Source: Spirochaetaceae bacterium
Lineage (GTDB): Bacteria > Spirochaetota > Spirochaetia > Treponematales > Breznakiellaceae
Length of the DNA: 8,121 bases
Direction: 5' to 3'
Assembly: GCA_031258335.1 (NCBI GenBank)
Contig: JAIRMY010000259.1
Coordinates: 1 to 8,121 of the forward strand
Made by a program: the position numbers and the translations under genes. A model generated the notes under the pieces. It saw only the letters and a program-made list of their open reading frames with translations, ran no database searches and was not told the DNA's origin. Below are positions 1 to 4,970 of the stretch, piece after piece. Position 1 is the first letter of the stretch; the number at the start of each line of letters is the position of its first letter.

Positions 1-247
1 GTTCTCCAAATTTGGTAGAATTTAACGAATTTATCGAAAATTCGACACTATATGCGGCTTATATATAATCAAAAGTACGCTATATATAGCGCGCTTTGAG
101 AACTTGCGACTCGCAAGAATATAAGAATACGCATAAAATCGCGCTTACACCGATTTTTATCGAAAATAGCACTTTAATATTCACTATACTTGTCAATGTA
201 CTGGAACAAATAAAAGACGCGGACAAACAAAAAGAAGGGGTTCTTAA
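1..247. other. AT-rich upstream region with palindrome and direct repeat
   Basis: This region before the TPR gene holds no convincing gene. Visible structure: a perfect 14-bp palindrome CGCTATATATAGCG at 78-91; a small hairpin CTTGCG-act-CGCAAG at 103-117; and an 11-bp direct repeat TTATCGAAAAT at 31-41 and 157-167. A TATACT hexamer at 185-190 could serve as a -10 element, but no good -35 lies 16-18 bp upstream of it. The gene's ribosome binding site is the AAGAAGGGG stretch, about 7 nt before the ATG at 248. The palindrome and repeat could be regulator sites for the TPR gene, but nothing in the window identifies a regulator. Confidence 0.4.
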
Positions 248-1861
248 ATGGCCGAAAGTTTTGCGCAACTTTTTAGGGAAGTAATCCATAAGCACGGTCA
301 AAATGTTTGTAATGAACCGTTGATTTTAAATTCTCTTTTGGCTGACTATTCCAGCGGCGAGTACAAGAGAGAGCGGCATTTATTAATCTGGATACTCAAA
401 ACAGGTTGTATAAATACCCTGACAGCGGATCAGAATTATGAAACATGGTGTAAAGATTGCGCTGCAAAACTTAATTCCGACTACTACATAGACAATGATA
501 AAGCACTGTCTATGTTGGATTTAATCTATAATATTCTCTTGCGTGTGACATATCTTCAAAACAGGGCGAATTACTTGTTTCAATCCAATGAATACGAACA
601 AGCAGATCGTATTTTTGATGAAATACTACATTCTACACCTAATTCTCACTTTGCTCTATTGGGCAAAGGGAATGTCGCGGTAAAGAAACAGAAATACGAT
701 GATGTTATTAGATATTTTGAGAAAACAATAGAACTTGATCAGCAAAAAACACCTGTTCTCGCAAGGAGTCTTGGAACTGCCTACTTGAATGAGGGTGTTA
801 AAGCAAAAAATGAACAGCGATACCAGTTTGCCATAGATTGCTTAGAAAAAGCAATGGTTTATAACAATGAAAACAAAGATAAAGTTAAATCTGCTTTAGC
901 GGAGGCATATTATTTACAGGCGAATTGTGATTTTGAAACAGGAAATTATACTGCGGTAATTTCCGGTATTACAGAGGCTATGCAATATGCGCACGACAAT
1001 GAAACAATTGTTATATTGCTTCTGAAGCGGGCAGAGGCAAATGAATTACTTGAATCCTATACTAATGCTATATCGGATTATGATAAAGCATTAGGTATTG
1101 ACAACATCAATATTTGTATTTACGAAAAGCGCTCGCGTCTCTACTTTAAGAGTAAAAACTATGACTATGCCTTGCATGACTGTGATACAATACTAAAACT
1201 GGATTCACGCAATGTATCGGCAATGTATCACAAAGGCATCATTCTTGAAAAAACCGGTGATGTTTTTACGGCACGAAAAATAATGCAGGAATCATTGCAC
1301 TTTAATCCTAAGCCTGAATTACGCAGAAAAATAGATACGTTGTTGGGTAAAATAAACACAAAAATTGCTGAAGATTATGAATCTCGTGGCGATAAGTATT
1401 TTAAGGCAAATGACTATGACAACGCCTATCAGGAATATTCTAAGGCAATAGACGCTGTCCCTTCAAAAAGCAAATTGTTCAAGAAACGCGGTGACGTTTT
1501 AATGCTGATTAAAAATAAGGAATGCGCAATTGCTGATTATAAAAAGGCTTTTGTATTGTGGGGTGGGGATGTTGATTTCAGAACCGCTACCGCTGAAAAG
1601 ATATTTCAAAAAATAATTCCAGACACTGATAAAGAACAACGCCAAACATGGGAAGACGATAATGAATACCGGTTAAGTACAATCTTTCCGTTCAAATGCC
1701 CTAATTGCAGTAATTATGATAAAGATGTCAGTTCGTGTTCTGTGATGCAACTAAAGAATATATTCGCCCTTACACCAATGAATGCGCGTTGTTATAACTA
1801 TGTGAAAAAACCTGGTGTAGTTCTTGATAAGGATTCATCTATGAATAACATCTACACATAA
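248..1861 (+). CDS. Tetratricopeptide-repeat protein with N-terminal helical domain and C-terminal Cys cluster
   Basis: The product is a 537-residue protein without a signal peptide or membrane segment, so probably cytoplasmic. Residues 1-100 form a non-TPR, probably helical domain; from memory it resembles short helical domains found in front of TPR, Hsp70-like or kinase-like modules of bacterial signalling proteins (uncertain). About nine TPR units run from residue 102 to 438, for example near 135-168, 288-321, 371-404 and 405-438, with the usual small/aromatic pattern (YDKALGID, EYSKAID). The C-terminus carries C484-x2-C487-x9-C497-x17-C515, a possible zinc-binding knuckle. TPRs mediate protein-protein contact, so a scaffold or adaptor role is the inference; no enzymatic domain is seen. 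The ATG at 248 has a good ribosome binding site. The gene is much more AT-rich than the minus-strand cluster and lies next to a transposase remnant, suggesting separate acquisition. Its partner is unknown. Confidence 0.85.
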   Translation: MAESFAQLFREVIHKHGQNVCNEPLILNSLLADYSSGEYKRERHLLIWILKTGCINTLTADQNYETWCKDCAAKLNSDYYIDNDKALSMLDLIYNILLRVTYLQNRANYLFQSNEYEQADRIFDEILHSTPNSHFALLGKGNVAVKKQKYDDVIRYFEKTIELDQQKTPVLARSLGTAYLNEGVKAKNEQRYQFAIDCLEKAMVYNNENKDKVKSALAEAYYLQANCDFETGNYTAVISGITEAMQYAHDNETIVILLLKRAEANELLESYTNAISDYDKALGIDNINICIYEKRSRLYFKSKNYDYALHDCDTILKLDSRNVSAMYHKGIILEKTGDVFTARKIMQESLHFNPKPELRRKIDTLLGKINTKIAEDYESRGDKYFKANDYDNAYQEYSKAIDAVPSKSKLFKKRGDVLMLIKNKECAIADYKKAFVLWGGDVDFRTATAEKIFQKIIPDTDKEQRQTWEDDNEYRLSTIFPFKCPNCSNYDKDVSSCSVMQLKNIFALTPMNARCYNYVKKPGVVLDKDSSMNNIYT

Positions 1862-1887
1862 GATAAAAACATACTATACTTTAAGAC

Positions 1888-2154
1888 ATGGAAATCAATA
1901 CCATGATTAGAGAAAAATATCTTGCCTTGCGGGAATATATGGATGAACGGATGTGGAATATTTGCGCGACTAGCGAAGTACGAGCAATAGGGCGCGGAAG
2001 TATTACCGCTGTCTCAAGAGTACCGGGCTTGATCGAACGGTTATTTACGTCGGATTATATGGTATGGATCATCCCGGTGAGGTCCCCGCGGTATAGGGTT
2101 CGGAGGAGCGACGGAGGCAGAACAAACATATATGAAGCACAACGAACGCTGTGA
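1888..2154 (+). pseudogene. Decayed N-terminal remnant of ISAzo13-family transposase
   Basis: An open frame of 88 codons. Its residues 6-47 (MIREKYLALREYMDERM... AIGRGSITAVSRVPGL) resemble the conserved N-terminus of ISAzo13-type transposases (IR.KY..L...DER.RR.WAA.EA.A.GRGGI.AVSR.TGL, from memory). After about position 2031 the homologous reading moves to another frame: bases 2034-2090 read RTVIYVGLYGMDHPGEVPA, which fits the continuing helix-turn-helix segment. The original frame resumes near 2092 with YRVRRSDGGRTNIYEAQRTL, matching the family's RIRR.GGGRK region. Two compensating indels therefore disrupted the gene. It ends at a TGA, and the several-hundred-residue DDE catalytic part is absent before the carbamoylase gene at 2202. 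No terminal inverted repeats could be assigned. It is non-functional as a transposase. Confidence 0.65.
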
Positions 2155-2201
2155 TTTGGTTTATTTCCTCGTCTCCGCGCAAAAAGGTGTCAGTCTCCCC
2201 C

Positions 2202-3437
2202 TCACAGGGAAAGAATCGTATTTAGCGCCACGTTTATCCCGGCCCATGCGTCATCCAGAGAGGTGAATTCCTCCTCGCAGTGGCTGTGTCCGTCTTTGCT
2301 TGGGACGAAAATCATTGTCGTGGGCAGCATATCCGAGACGTATTGGGCGTCGTGGCCGGGGCCTGAGTGTATACGCATATACGAATAGCCCAGCGCCTGA
2401 GCGCTCTTTTCCACTATGTTTACAAGGTTCGGGTCAAACTCGCATCGCTTCCGCGACCACGCCTCGCTGTATGAGACGGAGCATCTGTCAAATTCTTTCG
2501 GGATACTTTTCACGATACCAAGGGCGGATTCCAGCACGGCGGGGTCCCAGTGGCGGACATCGAGTGAAAAATCCGCCTCATCAGGGATGACGGTATGGAC
2601 GTTGGGGTGCAGTTTGAGTTCTCCTGTGGTGTACACGAGGTCTTTGGGCAGCTTGTCAAGCTCGGTGTGCAGCCACTTTATCGCGCTTGCGGCGGCGAGT
2701 AGAGCGTCCCGCCTAAACTTCATAGGCGTGGTGCCGGCATGGTCTGCCTGCCCCCGCGTCCGTATCCTGTAGTTGAACATCCCGACTACGCCGTCAACAA
2801 CTCCTATCTGTTTGTTCTCCGCTTCCATGACCGGCCCCTGCTCTATGTGGAGTTCGAGCATGGCGCGGTAGTCCGTGGGGTTGAACCTGTACTCCCGGCT
2901 TCCGGAGAAACCGGAGACGGCGAGAGCCTCGCCAAAGGTTTTGCCTTCCGCTTCGGGAGAGACGCCGCGCGAGGCGAGCATAGCCCCCTTGTCAAACTTG
3001 CCACATATCACGCCGGATGACATCATCGCCGGCGGGTAGAGAGCGCCTTCCTCGTTGGTCCAGATCACCGCGGTAAGCGGGTTGCGGTGGGGGATACCCT
3101 TGTCCGCGACCGTTTCCAGTACCTCCATAGCGGCTATGACCCCTAGGATGCCGTCATAGTTCCCGCCGTTCCGCACGGAGTCACAGTGGCTACCGAGCGC
3201 GATGCGGGGGAGGCTTTTATCGCCGCCGGGAAGCGTGGCGTACATATTCGCCATGTCGTCCGTAAGCACCTCCGCGCCTATCGCGGCCATACGCTTCTTG
3301 AACTCGTTCCGCGCCGCTATGTCCGCTTCGGACAGCGCAAAGCGGGTTATGCCCCCGTTCCCAGTCGCTCCAAACGCGGAAAACGTCTTTATCTTGTCGT
3401 CCAGCCGTTCCTTGCTGCATTCAAACATGGTATCCAT
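2202..3437 (-). CDS. hyuC: Zn-dependent N-carbamoyl-amino-acid hydrolase / beta-ureidopropionase (M20 family)
   Basis: This 411-residue enzyme belongs to the M20/M28 amidase-hydantoinase-carbamoylase group and is the expected length. It probably hydrolyses N-carbamoyl-beta-alanine to beta-alanine, CO2 and ammonia, the last step of reductive pyrimidine breakdown. Visible metal-site motifs: GSHCDSV (H84), GGNYDG (D95), the NEE pair (E129/E130), ELHIEQG (H197) and GHSHCEEE (H386). The lid/dimerisation domain contains GQADHAGTTPMKFRRDA (229-245), and GPGHDAQ (359-365) is the usual substrate-binding loop. The start chosen is the ATG at 3437 because AGGAGG lies 7 nt upstream; a further in-frame ATG at 3509 overlaps the preceding stop but has no ribosome binding site and adds 24 non-conserved residues. 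Allantoate amidohydrolase (AllC) and L-carbamoylases belong to the same family. The dihydropyrimidinase and dehydrogenase in the same cluster favour a pyrimidine role. It is the last gene of the minus-strand cluster; no clear terminator is visible downstream. Confidence 0.9.
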   Translation of the reverse strand: MDTMFECSKERLDDKIKTFSAFGATGNGGITRFALSEADIAARNEFKKRMAAIGAEVLTDDMANMYATLPGGDKSLPRIALGSHCDSVRNGGNYDGILGVIAAMEVLETVADKGIPHRNPLTAVIWTNEEGALYPPAMMSSGVICGKFDKGAMLASRGVSPEAEGKTFGEALAVSGFSGSREYRFNPTDYRAMLELHIEQGPVMEAENKQIGVVDGVVGMFNYRIRTRGQADHAGTTPMKFRRDALLAAASAIKWLHTELDKLPKDLVYTTGELKLHPNVHTVIPDEADFSLDVRHWDPAVLESALGIVKSIPKEFDRCSVSYSEAWSRKRCEFDPNLVNIVEKSAQALGYSYMRIHSGPGHDAQYVSDMLPTTMIFVPSKDGHSHCEEEFTSLDDAWAGINVALNTILSL

Positions 3438-3444
3438 AGATAAT

Positions 3445-3450
3445 CCTCCT
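3445..3450 (-). promoter_or_regulatory. Ribosome binding site deciding the carbamoylase start
   Basis: On the minus strand AGGAGG (within GGAAGGAGG) is followed by 7 nt and the ATG at 3437. This is a consensus site at ideal spacing. It supports the 411-residue product over the 435-residue reading from 3509. Confidence 0.85.
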
Positions 3451-3505
3451 TCCTTTTTCGCCTTAGCGGTTTTATTACAGAAACTTACACCGGTAAGAGG
3501 CGCGT

Positions 3506-4090
3506 TCATTTCAGTTGTTTCAGAATATTCTCAGACGGGATACCGGTTATTAGCGCAATTTGCTCCACGGGCAAGCCCATTTTCAGTGCATTCCTTGCAG
3601 CTTCCAGCCTGCCTGTCCGCTCGCCTTCCAGCCTGCCTGTCCGCTCACCTTCCTCCAGCGCGTACTGTATTCGCGCATACTCGTCACGCTGAGCCTTCAA
3701 CCGCGCCTCGTACAGCATTCGGTTCGCCTCGTCTTGGCTCATCACCTCTAGTTTGCTGTACGCCTCTCCTATCACAGGATTCTTTTCCGCCAACATCTTA
3801 AACTCCTCCTCGCTCTCCGCCTTCAAAAATCTTAGCCAGTCCGTCAACTTGCCGTCTTCATTATCCTCAGACAGCCGTGTCAGATTCAATACGTGTATCT
3901 CCACAAGGTCGTTAAACGGAAAATGCTCCTCCTTCTCCAGCAACCGGAATACAGTGTGACACCGTTTCGTTTCCGGCACAAAGTTAAAGTCCGTTATCAC
4001 TATGGTTATAGCCTGTTTCAGATCGCTGTAATGCCCGCCTCTGCCAATCTGTCCGGTAATCATATCAAAACCGCAATGTTCCGGCAACAA
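3506..4090 (-). CDS. N-terminally truncated Rpn-family (PD-(D/E)XK) protein, C-terminal part only
   Basis: 194 residues matching only the C-terminal two-thirds of Rpn-family 'recombination-promoting nuclease/putative transposase' proteins, normally about 290-300 residues. Recognisable family features: TGQIGRGGHYSDLKQAI (12-28), ITDFNF (32-37), VEIHVLNL (63-70), WLRFLKAESEEEF (85-97), an EEGERTGRLE repeat region (146-163) and a terminal ALKMGLPVEQIALITG (168-183). The N-terminal nuclease domain with the D...ExQ residues is missing; homology begins about residue 10. Only 21 bp separate it from the upstream rpn stop, so the missing part was deleted rather than frameshifted. Starts are poor: an AGGAGG at 4092-4097 lies 1 nt before one TTG (4090) and 4 nt before a second TTG (4087); the first ATG is at 4063. 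It cannot act as a nuclease. It is either a decaying relic or a C-terminal-only regulatory protein. Confidence 0.75.
   Translation of the reverse strand: MLPEHCGFDMITGQIGRGGHYSDLKQAITIVITDFNFVPETKRCHTVFRLLEKEEHFPFNDLVEIHVLNLTRLSEDNEDGKLTDWLRFLKAESEEEFKMLAEKNPVIGEAYSKLEVMSQDEANRMLYEARLKAQRDEYARIQYALEEGERTGRLEGERTGRLEAARNALKMGLPVEQIALITGIPSENILKQLK
3601..3648 (-). repeat. 24-bp tandem repeat, two copies, inside the truncated rpn gene
   Basis: Bases 3601-3624 and 3625-3648 are identical except at one position (g at 3623, a at 3647). Each unit encodes the octapeptide GERTGRLE. Short Glu/Arg/Gly-rich repeats near the C-terminus are common in Rpn-family proteins and vary in copy number by slippage; here the repeat keeps the frame. 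Confidence 0.85.
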
Positions 4091-4111
4091 TCCTCCTTTT
4101 GCTATTCTCCA

Positions 4112-4279
4112 TCAGAGGGGAAACGGTGATGTTTCAATTATTCGTTTCAGTTCGTTTATAGACTTGCCTTGCTCTAAAAGTTTCATAACCCATTTGCGCT
4201 CTTTTTCAATGCCTTCTTCCCGGCCTTCTTCACGGGCAACCTTTACGGCATCCTCTAAATTCCATTCTGTAGCAATCAT
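4112..4279 (-). CDS. Possible internal-start small Rpn protein (55 aa, RpnS-like)
   Basis: Within the full-length rpn gene, Met230 (ATG at 4279) is preceded on the minus strand by AGGAGG at 4285-4290 with a 5-nt spacer. This is a far better initiation site than the weak one of the full-length protein. It would give a 55-residue protein in the same frame, starting MIATEWNLEDAVKVAREEG and consisting only of the charged C-terminal tail. E. coli Rpn toxins are known to encode such in-frame C-terminal small proteins, which inhibit the full-length toxin. Caution: the AGGAGG arises from Glu-Glu-Val codons in SPEEVNM, so it may be fortuitous. Confidence 0.35.
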   Translation of the reverse strand: MIATEWNLEDAVKVAREEGREEGIEKERKWVMKLLEQGKSINELKRIIETSPFPL

Positions 4280-4966
4280 GTTTACCTCCTCAGGCGACAA
4301 GTTTTCAAAAAAATCCTTTAGTATACCGTGTTTCTTGCAGTATGTAACAGAATCCGCCACCGCTTTCCACGCCGCACTTTTCCTGTCCATACCCGGATTC
4401 TCTTTTTCTATACGCTCTCGCGTAATTCTCACTATATCAACATATTCAACATATCCGCGCAACGTAACGCATCTTTCAACTATCTCCGTGTTGCGTTGCT
4501 TGTTAATATTAAACAGTTTGACAGTCAGTTCCAAGTTGTCCTCGCTACAGCCTTCTACTTTTTCAAAAGCATCGGACAGCCTGAGCGTTACCCTATCCAT
4601 TGAGAGAAGAGGGCTGTTGCAAAGCACAATGAATTCAGGGCGCGGCAGTTTCATCAGTTTTTCGCGGTAAACCGCCGATTTGTCCACAATGGTGTTTTCC
4701 AGTAGGCGGGCTATATGCGATAGAAAACGGAACGGCATATTTTCGTTGAGGCTGGACTGGTGTTCCACGGCTATTATCAACCGGTTTGCGATAATGCCCG
4801 CTACATCGTTTTTTTTCATCGTGAACAGCGTTTCCGTCAGCGTGACCATCTCGACTTGTGTGTTTTCATCGTAATTTTTGCCTGATACCGCGTTGTAAAG
4901 AGACAGAAACGACTTTTTGTTGTTGAACAGGGATCGAAATAGGCTGTCTTTGTAAGCTCCGCCCAT
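4112..4966 (-). CDS. Rpn-family recombination-promoting nuclease / putative transposase, full length
   Basis: 284 residues, a normal full length for this PD-(D/E)XK family. The N-terminal motif KDSLFRSLFNN (6-16) is the usual opening. The nuclease core shows D54 in NDVAG followed by IIAVEH with E68-x-Q70, then QSSLNENMPFRFLSHIARLLE (70-90), the strongly conserved stretch after the active site. The C-terminal tail (241-270) carries the charged AREEGREEGIEKERK segment. E. coli Rpn homologues are DNA endonucleases that promote RecA-independent recombination and have been linked to toxic phage defence; that activity is inferred here. The ATG at 4966 lies 4 bp after the preA stop with a weak GGAT-type ribosome binding site, so translation may be coupled to preA. 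The gene is AT-richer than its neighbours and interrupts a pyrimidine-degradation cluster, suggesting it is inserted cargo. See the possible internal start at 4279. Confidence 0.88.
   Translation of the reverse strand: MGGAYKDSLFRSLFNNKKSFLSLYNAVSGKNYDENTQVEMVTLTETLFTMKKNDVAGIIANRLIIAVEHQSSLNENMPFRFLSHIARLLENTIVDKSAVYREKLMKLPRPEFIVLCNSPLLSMDRVTLRLSDAFEKVEGCSEDNLELTVKLFNINKQRNTEIVERCVTLRGYVEYVDIVRITRERIEKENPGMDRKSAAWKAVADSVTYCKKHGILKDFFENLSPEEVNMIATEWNLEDAVKVAREEGREEGIEKERKWVMKLLEQGKSINELKRIIETSPFPL
4285..4290 (-). promoter_or_regulatory. Internal Shine-Dalgarno within rpn
   Basis: The minus strand reads GAGGAGGTAAACATG: consensus AGGAGG, a 5-nt spacer and an in-frame ATG. It is the sequence basis for the proposed internal small protein. 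The codons for Glu226-Glu227-Val228 create it, so the motif alone does not prove initiation. Confidence 0.4.
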
Positions 4967-4970
4967 AAAA

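Noticed and set aside
96..284. Small plus-strand open frame beginning at a TTG and overlapping the TPR start
   Set aside because: There is no ribosome binding site, it overlaps the TPR gene out of frame, and it matches no recognisable family.
3438..3509. Upstream ATG at 3509 extending the carbamoylase by 24 residues and overlapping the rpn fragment stop by ATGA
   Set aside because: There is no ribosome binding site before it, the added residues are not family-like, and a consensus AGGAGG sits 7 nt before the ATG at 3437.
3601..3648. Tandem repeat as a CRISPR or other array
   Set aside because: There are only two directly abutting 24-bp units without spacers, in frame within a coding sequence and typical of Rpn C-terminal repeats.
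3202..3801. Plus-strand open frame (199 codons) spanning the end of the carbamoylase and rpn fragment genes
   Set aside because: It crosses two real minus-strand genes. Its repetitive LPACLSA stretch is just the reverse reading of the 24-bp tandem repeat.
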